64,000 nt of DNA from assembly GCF_042662685.1 (NCBI RefSeq), contig NZ_JBHSYO010000005.1:124001-188000 (forward strand), read 5' to 3'. This document shows, one piece after another, positions 24,813-33,369 of this stretch. The notes beneath the pieces were generated by a model. It saw only the letters and a program-made list of their open reading frames with translations, was not told where the DNA came from and ran no database searches. Both the position numbers and the translations under genes were made by a program. Position 1 is the stretch's first letter. Each line of letters begins with the position of its first letter. This DNA comes from Pseudobowmanella zhangzhouensis (lineage in GTDB: Bacteria; Pseudomonadota; Gammaproteobacteria; Enterobacterales; Alteromonadaceae).

Positions 24813-27503
24813 ATGAAGAATCAATATAAGATCAAGAAATTAGCGGCTGCGATCAGCCTGAGTCTGGTTGCCACAGGCAATCTGGCCATGGCGCAGGAGC
24901 AACAGGAAGATGCCGTCATCGACGAAGTGGTGACGAAAGGCTCGCGTCTGCAAGGCAGCGCAGCAGCGGTCATCGAAGAGCGTAAATCTCAGGCCTTCGT
25001 AGCGGATATTCTCGGTGCCGAGCAAATGACCCGCACCGGTGACAGCGATGCCGCATCGGCATTACGTCGCGTAACCGGTCTGACGTTGGTTGATGGCAAG
25101 TTTATCTATGTACGTGGTTTAGGTGAGCGTTACTCCAGTGCCCGTTTAAACGGCGCCGCGGTGCCCAGCCCGGATTTAACCCGTAACGTACTGCCACTGG
25201 ATATTATCCCTTCAAGCGTTATCGAGAGTATGGCGGTGCAAAAAGCCTATTCTCCAGCCATGCCAGCGGCATTTGGTGGGGGTAGCATCGATATTCGCAC
25301 GAAATCTGTGCCTAGCGAATTTACCGCCAAACTGGAAGTAGGTCTGGGTTACGACTCGGTATCGGACAAAGGTTATACCTATAACCGTCCGGACGGCGAT
25401 ATGCCGCAGGCACTGCAAAACGCCATTGTGTTCTACAAGGGTGATTTTGGCCTGGGTAATATTATCCAGCTGAGCGACTTACAGGATAACGAAACAGCTA
25501 CTCGCGCCGAGCAAGCCATTGCGATTAACAATGACCTGCTGCGCTCACTGCCACGCAATCTGGCCTTGCAGGAGAAATCCCTGGATCCGGATTACAAGCT
25601 CAAAGGCAGCATTGGTAACAGCTTCGACGAAGATTTGTTCGGCGGTACCATTGGCTTTATGGCGTCTGGCTCTTACGACAAAGACTGGCGCGTAGCCAAC
25701 AAGCGTACCGGTGTAATTGCCCAGGCGCCTGTGGAAAACTGTGCAACCACATTAAACACTCTGGAAGAGGCGGCTGCGTCGTGTTACGACACTGTCAAAG
25801 ACTCTGTCAGTACCTCTGAAAACGAGCGTTACAATGGCGTTGTCAACATTGGCTACAAATATGACACCCATAAAGTGTCGTATACCAACCTGTACCTGGT
25901 CGACAGCGAAGATGAAACGGAAGTCTCCACCCTGCAAAGCCCGGCGGGCAGTACGGTGTTCACTATCGTTGGACAGGATCGCGCAAACCGCACTCACGAA
26001 ATGACCTATGAAGAGCGCAAGCTGCAGATTTCTCAGTTTGTCGGTCAGCATACGTTCCTGGATTTCGGTGGGTTAGGCGCCGATTGGCAATATACCCGCT
26101 CGAAAGCGACAACGGATATTCCGGTTAACGCCGTGTTTAAGTTCCGCGATAACTACGCAGGCGGTGTGTGGGACAACTCATCGATCACCGGTGATGACAA
26201 CCGCGTCGTTTACTCTTACACCCAGATGGATGACAGAGTAAATTCCTACGGCGGAAACCTGTCTTACCCAATGTTTACTGAAAATTTTGAGCTTGAACTG
26301 AAAGCCGGTTACGACATTACTGATCGTGCCCGTCTGTACAGCACCTCAAGCTTTGCAGTCAATAATGCTACCGGTCAGGCCATTACCATTAACGATGGCA
26401 GCCAGTCACCTTTAGCTAACAGTGGTTATCTGAGCGACAGCTTTATCGATGGTCAGCGCATTCTGGTCGACTTTAACGAGCCTACCGCACCGGATGCGGA
26501 TGACTACCTGGCAGCCCAGAAAATCAATGCGGGTTACTTCTCATTTGATGTGTTCTACAAAGGCTACCTGCGTTTCAGCGGCGGTCTGCGTTACGAAGAT
26601 TTCAAACAAACCTCGATTGGTACCTCCAGTTTGATTTTCACCAAAGAAGATCTGGATATCTTCTATGCACCAGAGAAAATCGAGGCCGGTAGCCTGATGG
26701 AAGACGATATCTACCCTGCCCTGTCGGTGACCTATGTCGGCGGCAAGGACTATCAGATTCGTTTCGGATATGGTGAAACCGTAGTACGTCCGGACCTGCG
26801 TGAAGTGGTGCCGGTCACTTACTACGATCCGCTGACGGATATCCGTACCTTTGGTCGTGTTGGCCTGCAAAGCAGCCCGATTAAAAACTATGACCTGCGT
26901 TATGAATACTACGCAGAAAATGGTGATAACTACTCGGTCGCGGCGTTCTACAAAGATATCAACTCGCCAATCGAAACCATTTTACGTATCGGTGATGAAG
27001 AATATTCAGCCACCTTCGTCAATGGTGACTCGGCAGAGGTCTACGGCGTGGAATTCGAAGCATTGCATGACTTGTCATACATTGCGGGCGGATTCTTTGC
27101 TTCGGGTAACGTGACACTGAGTAAATCGGAAGCGGTTATCGACCCGGCGCAAGCAGGGACATTAACCAATCCGACCAAGCCAATGACTGGCCATTCTGAG
27201 TACGTGGTAAATATGCAACTGAACTACGACTCAGACAATGGTGAGCACTCTGCCTCTTTGGTTTACAACGTATTCGGTGAGCGGATTATCGCTGCCGGTG
27301 TTGCCGACCGTGAAGATGCGTACGAGCAGCCATTCCATTCACTGGATTTAGTGTACAACTACTTCCCGGACTTCAATTCCCGCATCAGCCTGAAGGTGAA
27401 AAACCTGTTAGGTGAAGATCAGGAAGTGACCCAGTCTGGCATCGTGGTACGTTCTAAAGAAGTCGGTACGGCCATTTCATTGACCTACTCTTACGATTTC
27501 TAA
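24813..27503 (+). CDS. TonB-dependent outer-membrane receptor
   Basis: About 896 residues. Signal peptide through NLAMAQ, an N-proximal TonB-box region (VIDEVVTKGSRLQG), a plug domain (about 45-170) with VRGLGERYSSARLNGAAVPSPD, and a 22-strand barrel ending in SYDF with terminal phenylalanine. The frame is open from a TTG at 24807 with ATGs at 24810 and 24813; GAGGAG at 24801-24806 is best spaced for 24813. It follows a surface lipoprotein and precedes a full TonB2 energising operon, so it probably uses that motor. Substrate unknown; control by PhoB suggests a phosphorus compound. Confidence 0.92.
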   Translation: MKNQYKIKKLAAAISLSLVATGNLAMAQEQQEDAVIDEVVTKGSRLQGSAAAVIEERKSQAFVADILGAEQMTRTGDSDAASALRRVTGLTLVDGKFIYVRGLGERYSSARLNGAAVPSPDLTRNVLPLDIIPSSVIESMAVQKAYSPAMPAAFGGGSIDIRTKSVPSEFTAKLEVGLGYDSVSDKGYTYNRPDGDMPQALQNAIVFYKGDFGLGNIIQLSDLQDNETATRAEQAIAINNDLLRSLPRNLALQEKSLDPDYKLKGSIGNSFDEDLFGGTIGFMASGSYDKDWRVANKRTGVIAQAPVENCATTLNTLEEAAASCYDTVKDSVSTSENERYNGVVNIGYKYDTHKVSYTNLYLVDSEDETEVSTLQSPAGSTVFTIVGQDRANRTHEMTYEERKLQISQFVGQHTFLDFGGLGADWQYTRSKATTDIPVNAVFKFRDNYAGGVWDNSSITGDDNRVVYSYTQMDDRVNSYGGNLSYPMFTENFELELKAGYDITDRARLYSTSSFAVNNATGQAITINDGSQSPLANSGYLSDSFIDGQRILVDFNEPTAPDADDYLAAQKINAGYFSFDVFYKGYLRFSGGLRYEDFKQTSIGTSSLIFTKEDLDIFYAPEKIEAGSLMEDDIYPALSVTYVGGKDYQIRFGYGETVVRPDLREVVPVTYYDPLTDIRTFGRVGLQSSPIKNYDLRYEYYAENGDNYSVAAFYKDINSPIETILRIGDEEYSATFVNGDSAEVYGVEFEALHDLSYIAGGFFASGNVTLSKSEAVIDPAQAGTLTNPTKPMTGHSEYVVNMQLNYDSDNGEHSASLVYNVFGERIIAAGVADREDAYEQPFHSLDLVYNYFPDFNSRISLKVKNLLGEDQEVTQSGIVVRSKEVGTAISLTYSYDF

Positions 27504-27512
27504 TCTGTATAA

Positions 27513-27540
27513 CGCCGGTGCCAGCCACCGGCGTATCTTT
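27513..27540 (+). terminator. Possible terminator after receptor gene
   Basis: Stem ACGCCGGTG/CACCGGCGT with a small loop, followed by a weak T-rich tail. It lies between the receptor stop and the PhoB half-site array of the next operon. Confidence 0.55.
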
Positions 27541-27572
27541 CCTGGCGTATTTTAGCCGTCATTTCGCCCTTC

Positions 27573-27628
27573 CTGTCACATAACCGTCATATAACTTAAA
27601 AATTAGTGTCACATAACTGACATATCCT
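27573..27628 (+). promoter_or_regulatory. Array of five PhoB half-sites upstream of the TonB2 operon
   Basis: At an exact 11-bp period lie CTGTCAC (27573), CCGTCAT (27584), CTTAAAA (27595), GTGTCAC (27606) and CTGACAT (27617), separated by ATAA, ATAA, ATTA and ATAA. Four of the five are good PhoB half-sites. A TATCCT hexamer at 27623-27628 follows the fourth by 10 nt, the activator spacing. The DUF3450 gene starts at 27682. Confidence 0.85.
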
Positions 27629-27681
27629 GTGCGCAATTCGAACCGGCAGCCGCCGCTTTCTTTTATTTCAGGGTATGTTTT

Positions 27682-28452
27682 ATGACATTTTCAAAAAAAT
27701 TCCCCCTCAGCTTACTGGCCAGCAGCTTATTGCTGACAACCGCCGTGGGGGCGCAGCAGGAAAGCGAACTCAAACCTGCCATGCAACAGGCGCAGGCAAT
27801 TAATGACTCTGCCGCTAAAACGCAGGAAAAAATCGACAAAATCACCGATCAAATGGACAGCAAACTGCAACAGTTTAAAGCGCTGAACAAGCAGATCGCT
27901 GACCTGGAAGTCTACAACCTGCAAATGCGTAAACTGATTGCCGGTCAGGAACAGCAAATGACTGACCTGAACGAAGCCATGGATAAGGTTAGCGTTATTG
28001 AGCGTCAAATTACCCCGTTAATGTTACGCATGATCGATGGTCTGGAGCAGTTTATTGCGCTGGATATCCCGTTCCTGCCTGAAGAGCGCGCCAACCGCGT
28101 GAAAGGCCTGCGCGAAATGATGGATCGTGCTGACGTGGCACCATCGGAAAAATTCCGCCGCGTGATGGAAGCCTACCAGATTGAGATGGACTTCAGCCGT
28201 TCAATGGAAGCCTACACTGCCGTTCACCAGATTAATGGCAAAGACCAAAACGTCGAGTTCCTGCGCGTCGGTCGTACCGCACTGGTCTACCAAACTCGTG
28301 ATGGTCAGCATCAGGGCATCTGGAATCAAAACGAAGGTAAATGGGTAGAGCTGGACGATTCCTATCGCAGCGAAATCAATAAAGGTTTACGTATGGCCAA
28401 GAAGCAAATTGCGCCAGACCTGTTAACCCTGCCTGTAGCCGTTACTAAATAA
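27682..28452 (+). CDS. DUF3450 family periplasmic coiled-coil protein
   Basis: 256 residues. Signal peptide (MTFSKKFPLSLLASSLLLTTAVGA), a coiled coil from about 25 to 110, and the family-typical LPEERANRVKGLREMMDRADV followed by EKFRRVMEAYQIEM. DUF3450 proteins are regularly the first gene of TonB2-type operons in Vibrio, Shewanella and relatives; their biochemical role is not established. The next gene follows after about 10 bp. Its promoter carries five PhoB half-sites. Confidence 0.9.
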   Translation: MTFSKKFPLSLLASSLLLTTAVGAQQESELKPAMQQAQAINDSAAKTQEKIDKITDQMDSKLQQFKALNKQIADLEVYNLQMRKLIAGQEQQMTDLNEAMDKVSVIERQITPLMLRMIDGLEQFIALDIPFLPEERANRVKGLREMMDRADVAPSEKFRRVMEAYQIEMDFSRSMEAYTAVHQINGKDQNVEFLRVGRTALVYQTRDGQHQGIWNQNEGKWVELDDSYRSEINKGLRMAKKQIAPDLLTLPVAVTK

Positions 28453-28459
28453 GAGTTTG

Positions 28460-29830
28460 ATGACCATGAAAAACATTGTGAACCGTCTGGTTATTAGTCT
28501 GTTTGCTGGCGCAGTTGCTTTAAGTGCAGGCGCGCAGGAAACCAAGCCGTTGGATCTGGATGCATTATTAAAGCAGCTGGAACAGGGCAAATTTGAACAG
28601 TACAAACAAAATGAAGCCCGTGAGCGTGAGTTCACGTCTCAGGTTGCTGAGCAGGACGCCATGTTGCGTGACGCCCGCGCGCGCCTGACTGCCCAGGAAA
28701 AACTGTCCGGTCAGCTGGAAACCCAAAGTGAAGAGAACGAAATCAAAGTGACCAACCTGAAAAGCGCCTTAGATGAGCGTAAAGGGTCACTGAAAGAATT
28801 GTTCGGTGTACTGCAGCAAGTTGCGGGCGATACCCGCTCTAAGTTCGCTAACTCCATGGTATCGGCACAAATTCCTGGCCGTGGTGAGTTCCTGGACAAA
28901 CTGGCGCAGTCAATGGGTACCGGTTCACAGATGGCGTCGATTGAAGAAATCGAGCGCGTGTGGTTCGAGATCCAGCGTGAAATGACCGAGTCTGGCAAAG
29001 TCACCCGTTTCGACACCGAAGTGGTGGAAGCGGACGGTACCCGTCACCAGAAATCTGTCGTACGTGTTGGCCCGCTGGCGATGGTTGCAGATGGCAAATA
29101 TCTGGAATTCGACGGCGCGACCGGTTCGGTACTGGAACTGAAACGTCAGCCAATTGACCGTTACCTGGACAGCGCAGCCGCGTTAGAAGCTTCTAACGGC
29201 GAACTGGTGAAGTTCGGTATGGATCCAACCGGTGGTTCGATTCTGGGCCTGCTGGTTCAGGCGCCTACTCTGATGGAGCGTATCGACTACGGTGGTCTGG
29301 TAGGTTACATCATCCTGGCGGTCGGTGCGGTTGGTTTACTGTTAGGCCTGGAGCGCATGCTGACTCTGTTCGTGGTTCGTCAGAAAGTGAACAAGCAACT
29401 TAAGTCTTCTGTACCAAGCGACAACAACCCGCTGGGCCGTGTGATGAAAGTCCGTGACGCGCATCCCAATGCCGATACCGAAGCACTGGAACTGCACCTG
29501 ACTGAAGCGATTCTGGCCGAAATGCCACGCCTGCAACGCAACCTGACGCTGATCAAGATGATCTCTGTGGTTGCCCCACTGATGGGTCTGTTAGGTACCG
29601 TTACCGGTATGATCATTACCTTCCAGCAAATCACGCTGTTCGGTACCGGTGACCCGAAACTGATGGCCGGTGGTATCTCAACGGCGCTGGTTACCACAGT
29701 ACAGGGTCTGGTCGTGGCCATTCCTATGACACTGCTGTACGCCATGCTGAGTACCCGTAGTAAGAACATCATCCACGTGCTGCAGGAACAAGCTGCCGGC
29801 GTGATCGCCGAGCGAGCTGAGCGGAGCTAA
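28460..29830 (+). CDS. TtpC-like MotA/TolQ/ExbB proton channel protein with periplasmic domain
   Basis: About 456 residues, twice the ExbB size. A signal peptide (ends LSAGAQ) and a long periplasmic coiled coil (about 20-270) precede the ExbB/TolQ core with three membrane segments (IDYGGLVGYIILAVGAVGLL; SVVAPLMGLLGTVTGMIITF; a third near 425). This is the TtpC architecture known from Vibrio TonB2 systems. The frame opens at a TTG (28457); ATGs at 28460 and 28466 are the likely starts. Second gene of the operon. Confidence 0.9.
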   Translation: MTMKNIVNRLVISLFAGAVALSAGAQETKPLDLDALLKQLEQGKFEQYKQNEAREREFTSQVAEQDAMLRDARARLTAQEKLSGQLETQSEENEIKVTNLKSALDERKGSLKELFGVLQQVAGDTRSKFANSMVSAQIPGRGEFLDKLAQSMGTGSQMASIEEIERVWFEIQREMTESGKVTRFDTEVVEADGTRHQKSVVRVGPLAMVADGKYLEFDGATGSVLELKRQPIDRYLDSAAALEASNGELVKFGMDPTGGSILGLLVQAPTLMERIDYGGLVGYIILAVGAVGLLLGLERMLTLFVVRQKVNKQLKSSVPSDNNPLGRVMKVRDAHPNADTEALELHLTEAILAEMPRLQRNLTLIKMISVVAPLMGLLGTVTGMIITFQQITLFGTGDPKLMAGGISTALVTTVQGLVVAIPMTLLYAMLSTRSKNIIHVLQEQAAGVIAERAERS

Positions 29831-29835
29831 GTCTC

Positions 29836-30366
29836 ATGCTGGAATTTTTTGAAGCCATTCGCGACTTTACCGAAACCGGCGGCACCGTGCTGCTGGTTAT
29901 CGGAGTCCTGATATTCGTGATGTGGCTGATGATCCTCGAACGCATTATGTATCTGCTTATCTGGCATAAGCAGGCCAAGAAAGATGCGGTGGCGCGCTGG
30001 AATCAGCGTACCGACCATAGTTCGTGGAATGCGCACCAAATCCGTCAGGCCACGGTCTCGCGGATTAGCATGGCGCTGTCATCTAACTTACCTGTGATTC
30101 AGGCGTTAGTGGCACTGTGTCCTCTGCTGGGTCTGATGGGTACCGTAACCGGCATGATCGAAGTATTCGATGTGATGTCGATGACCGGCTCAGGCAGTGC
30201 ACGTTCCATGGCTTCCGGGGTATCAAAAGCCACAATCCCTACCATGGCTGGCATGGTTGGCGCCTTATCCGGCGTATTTGCCACCACCTGGTTAACCCGT
30301 ACAGCGAAAAAAGAGCGCGCCCACTTGGAAGACGCGCTGGATATTCACGTAACCAAAGGTGAGTAA
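29836..30366 (+). CDS. exbB: ExbB-like proton channel subunit
   Basis: 176 residues with three membrane segments: TGGTVLLVIGVLIFVMWLMI, the conserved ALCPLLGLMGTVTGMIEVF, and TMAGMVGALSGVFATTW. With ExbD it forms the proton-driven motor that energises TonB in the inner membrane. It lies 5 bp after the TtpC gene and 8 bp before exbD. Its small size fits ExbB2 proteins. Confidence 0.93.
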   Translation: MLEFFEAIRDFTETGGTVLLVIGVLIFVMWLMILERIMYLLIWHKQAKKDAVARWNQRTDHSSWNAHQIRQATVSRISMALSSNLPVIQALVALCPLLGLMGTVTGMIEVFDVMSMTGSGSARSMASGVSKATIPTMAGMVGALSGVFATTWLTRTAKKERAHLEDALDIHVTKGE

Positions 30367-30374
30367 CGAGAATT

Positions 30375-30782
30375 ATGAAACAGTCATTTATGAACATGGT
30401 GGAAGAGGAAGAAGCGAACATCGACATGACGCCGATGCTCGACGTGGTATTTATCATGCTGATCTTCTTCATTGTGACTGCATCGTTTGTCAAAGAAGCC
30501 GGTATCGACGTTAACCGTCCGGATGCAGCCACTGCGGTTGCCAAGCCTCGGGCCAACATCCTGGTTGCGATTAGCGATAAAGGTGAAATCTGGATCAACA
30601 AACGTCAGGTCGATGTGCGTGCGGTCCAGGCCAACATCGAACGTCTGCATGCGGAAAACCCGCAGGGCACAGTGGTGATTCAGGCCGACCGTAAATCCAC
30701 CACCGAAGTGTTGATCAAGGTGATGGATGCGGCCCGAGCAGCGGGTATCGAAGATGTCTCTATCGCGGCGCAAGAGCAGTAA
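30375..30782 (+). CDS. exbD: ExbD-like biopolymer transport protein
   Basis: 135 residues. One N-terminal membrane segment preceded by IDMTPMLDVVFIMLIFFIV, where the aspartate after MTPML is the proton-carrying residue of ExbD/TolR. The rest is the periplasmic domain (VAISDKGEIWINKR, VVIQADRKSTTEVLIKVMD). It forms the motor with the adjacent ExbB. The stop codon directly abuts the tonB start. Confidence 0.95.
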   Translation: MKQSFMNMVEEEEANIDMTPMLDVVFIMLIFFIVTASFVKEAGIDVNRPDAATAVAKPRANILVAISDKGEIWINKRQVDVRAVQANIERLHAENPQGTVVIQADRKSTTEVLIKVMDAARAAGIEDVSIAAQEQ

Positions 30783-31397
30783 ATGATGCAGAGCCTTCAA
30801 CGCATTGTGGTTGCATTGGTACTGGCAGGTGCAGTAACGCTGGGCCTGTTCTACCTGATGCAATCGTTAATCAAAAGCGGTGACACGCAAATGAAAGAAC
30901 CGCCTGCCGGGCGTGTTCTGGACTTTGTGCGGGTCAAGCCGGAAGAAACGGTTAAACAAAAAGAAAATAAACCGCAGAAGCCGCCTAAGCCGCAGGAGCC
31001 ACCTCCGCAAATGGAAGCGCCGCAACTGGATAATCCGAATCCGGAAGCCAGCGCCAGTTCTACCACCTTTACCGCGTCGGTGGATACCGGCATGGGACTG
31101 GAAGGTGGCCCGTCACTGGAGTCCAGTGATGGTGATTACCTGCCTATCGTGCGTCAGCCAGCGGTTTATCCGCGCATGGCACAGTCACGGGGTATCGAAG
31201 GCTGGGTGATCGTGGAATTCACCGTAACCAAGAACGGTTCGGTGCGCGATCCATCTGTGCTGCAGGCAGAGCCGCAGGGAATTTTTGAGCGTAGCGCCAT
31301 GGATGCGGTACTGAAGTACAAGTACAAGCCACGCGTAGTGAATGGTGAGGCCACCGAAGTGGGTGGTGTTACCGTCAAAGTCACATTCGAACTTTAA
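30783..31397 (+). CDS. tonB: TonB family energy transducer
   Basis: 204 residues. One N-terminal membrane segment (IVVALVLAGAVTLGLFYLM), a Pro/Lys/Glu-rich periplasmic linker (KPQKPPKPQEPPPQ), and the C-terminal TonB fold starting QPAVYPRMAQSRGIEGWVIVEFTV. It lacks the SxxxH transmembrane motif of canonical TonB1 as far as I can see, fitting TonB2-type proteins. It would link the ExbBD motor to the receptor encoded upstream. Confidence 0.93.
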   Translation: MMQSLQRIVVALVLAGAVTLGLFYLMQSLIKSGDTQMKEPPAGRVLDFVRVKPEETVKQKENKPQKPPKPQEPPPQMEAPQLDNPNPEASASSTTFTASVDTGMGLEGGPSLESSDGDYLPIVRQPAVYPRMAQSRGIEGWVIVEFTVTKNGSVRDPSVLQAEPQGIFERSAMDAVLKYKYKPRVVNGEATEVGGVTVKVTFEL

Positions 31398-31406
31398 CGG
31401 AGCAAG

Positions 31407-32732
31407 ATGATGAGCAAAGTTAGTCATGTTGTACGTAGCCTGCTGACGCTGGGTGTAGCTGCCGCGGTGCTGACCGCACCTGTGGTGATTGGTTCTTCGA
31501 TTGCCGAAGCCGCAGAGCCTGCCAAAGTATATAAAACCCGCAAGGTCCCTACCCTGCGCGCCAAGGTTTACGATCAGTTAGCCCGCGCCCAGGAAATGGC
31601 CGATGCAGGCAAAGTGCCAGAAGCACTCGCCGTGCTGGATGAGGTCAAAGACAAAGCCGGCTCGATGAACGATTACGAACTGGCCATGCTGTATAACTTC
31701 TACGGCTTTACTTACTACGGTCAGGAGCAAATGGCGGACGCCATCGCTGCGTTCAAACAGGCAGTAAGCTACGACAATATTCCGGAGTCCTTTGAACAGG
31801 GTATTCTGATGTCTCTGGCGCAGCTGCAACTGATGCAGGGCGACTTTGACGGTTCGATTGCCACTCTGGAGCAATGGGACAGTCTGCAGCAAGGCGAAAC
31901 GCCGGCGAAAAACCGTATCGTTAAAGCCCAGGCTTATTATCAGGCCAAGCAATACGCCAAGGCGGCTGAGCAGATTGAGCAAGCCATCGCGCAGACCGAA
32001 GGAGAAGGCTATGCGGTCAGTGAAAACTGGTTCGTGTTACAGCGCGCAATTTACTTTGAGCTGAAGCAGCCAGAGAAAGTCAAAGACGTGCTGGTAAAAA
32101 TGGTGCAACTGTTCGATAAGCCGGAATACTGGATGCAACTGGCCGGTATGTACGGCGAACTGGGACAGGAAAAAATGCAGCTGGCCACCATGGAAAGTGC
32201 CCGCCAGAAAGGCTACGTGACCAAAGGTGATGACATCTACAATCTAGCGCAGCTGTATTACTACCACCGCATTCCGTACAAAGGCGCAGAGCTGTTAGAG
32301 CAAGCGATTAAGGCAGGCAAAGTCGAGAAAAACCTGAAACACATGACGTTTCTGGCGCAAAGCTGGCAATTAGCCAAAGAAATCGACAAAGCGGTACCGG
32401 CCATGATGGCGGCTTCTGAGCTGGCCAATGATGGCGAGCTGGATGCCCAGTTAGCGCAAATTCTGTTAAACGCCGATCGCAATAAAGAAGCTATTGCTGC
32501 CGCCGAGCGCGCACTGGAAAAAGGCAACCTGAGCAAGCCGGGTACCACCTATCTGGTGCTGGGTATGGCCTACTTTAACCTGGGTGAATACAACACCGCA
32601 CTGAATCAACTGGCCGAAGCAGAGAAGCATAAAGCCAGCGAGCGCATGGCAGTGCAATGGGGTAAATATGTGCGCGCTGAGAAGCAGCGTGTGGAATCCC
32701 AGCAGGATTTATCTGCCTCAGTAGGCAACTAA
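31407..32732 (+). CDS. TPR-repeat protein of the TonB2 operon
   Basis: 441 residues. Signal peptide (through IAEAAEP) and a series of tetratricopeptide-like helical pairs, e.g. AQEMADAGKVPEALAVLDEV, YYGQEQMADAIAAFKQAVSY, YFNLGEYNTALNQLAEAEKH. TPR proteins are a usual last gene in DUF3450-TtpC-ExbBD-TonB2 operons; it probably sits in the periplasm and aids complex assembly. The CGGAG ribosome site lies in the 9-bp gap from tonB. Confidence 0.88.
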   Translation: MMSKVSHVVRSLLTLGVAAAVLTAPVVIGSSIAEAAEPAKVYKTRKVPTLRAKVYDQLARAQEMADAGKVPEALAVLDEVKDKAGSMNDYELAMLYNFYGFTYYGQEQMADAIAAFKQAVSYDNIPESFEQGILMSLAQLQLMQGDFDGSIATLEQWDSLQQGETPAKNRIVKAQAYYQAKQYAKAAEQIEQAIAQTEGEGYAVSENWFVLQRAIYFELKQPEKVKDVLVKMVQLFDKPEYWMQLAGMYGELGQEKMQLATMESARQKGYVTKGDDIYNLAQLYYYHRIPYKGAELLEQAIKAGKVEKNLKHMTFLAQSWQLAKEIDKAVPAMMAASELANDGELDAQLAQILLNADRNKEAIAAAERALEKGNLSKPGTTYLVLGMAYFNLGEYNTALNQLAEAEKHKASERMAVQWGKYVRAEKQRVESQQDLSASVGN

Positions 32733-32755
32733 CCTTCTTTTCTCCCTGAATGTAA

Positions 32756-32780
32756 AAAAGCGGCCCAGGCCGCTTTTTTT
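32756..32780. terminator. Bidirectional terminator after the TonB2 operon
   Basis: Stem AAGCGGCC/GGCCGCTT (32758-32775), loop CA, with A and T runs on the two sides. It also serves the convergent gene ending at 32782. Confidence 0.85.
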
Positions 32781-32781
32781 A

Positions 32782-33195
32782 TCAGTGCGATTGATGAAGC
32801 ATCAATTCATCGTAAGCATTCTGACTAAAAGCCTGCACAGCAGCCGGATCTTGCCGGTTTACCTCACTTTTACCCTCAACTTCTTCTAGAAACACCAAAA
32901 AACGTTTGTCGATGAGCTCGGTGACGTCGCCATAATCAAAATCATATAAGCGCTCAAATTTGATGGTGTACCCAATGCCCTGCGTGCCCTTTATGATCTG
33001 TTCTATTTCAGCGGTTATGCTCAGTTTATCTGCTCCCAGATATTCTGACTTCACGACATCGATATAGCGCACTACATAAACTTCATCAGAGCGGTGGAGC
33101 ATTTGCAGCGCAAAGCTGTCTCGCTCACTGATTTCATGCGCCTGACCTGCACACGCCAAGGCAATCAGACTGAATAACAAACACTTTTTTATCAC
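32782..33195 (-). CDS. Exported protein of unknown function
   Basis: 137 residues. Signal peptide (MIKKCLLFSLIALACAGQAH) and a mature part of about 118 residues with alternating strands (EVYVVRYIDVVKSEYLG, LSITAEIEQIIKGTQGI, DKRFLVFLEEVEG). I do not recognise a family; the strand pattern (short segments ending in 'FLVFLEE') is like small secreted proteins that interact with a metal or polymer, but no metal motif is clear. Convergent to the TonB2 operon; upstream lies repeat copy 2. Confidence 0.65.
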   Translation of the reverse strand: MIKKCLLFSLIALACAGQAHEISERDSFALQMLHRSDEVYVVRYIDVVKSEYLGADKLSITAEIEQIIKGTQGIGYTIKFERLYDFDYGDVTELIDKRFLVFLEEVEGKSEVNRQDPAAVQAFSQNAYDELMLHQSH

Positions 33196-33369
33196 CTTGT
33201 TACCCCCTGCTAATTTGGAATAGGCGCTGCTTTGAAATTAAATGTACACGTCTTCATCGGTTTTTATCAGATAACGTAAATGAGTGCTATGTATGGCATT
33301 TCTACTTGTTGTGAACTTCATTTCCTTGTTCTTTTTCAATGGTTTGACGCGGGTGAAAATGTTTAGCAA

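Noticed and set aside
27679..27700. ATGTCAT-AAAA on the minus strand at the start of the DUF3450 gene
   Set aside because: A single half-site that overlaps the start codon context TTTTATGACAT; the second half does not match.
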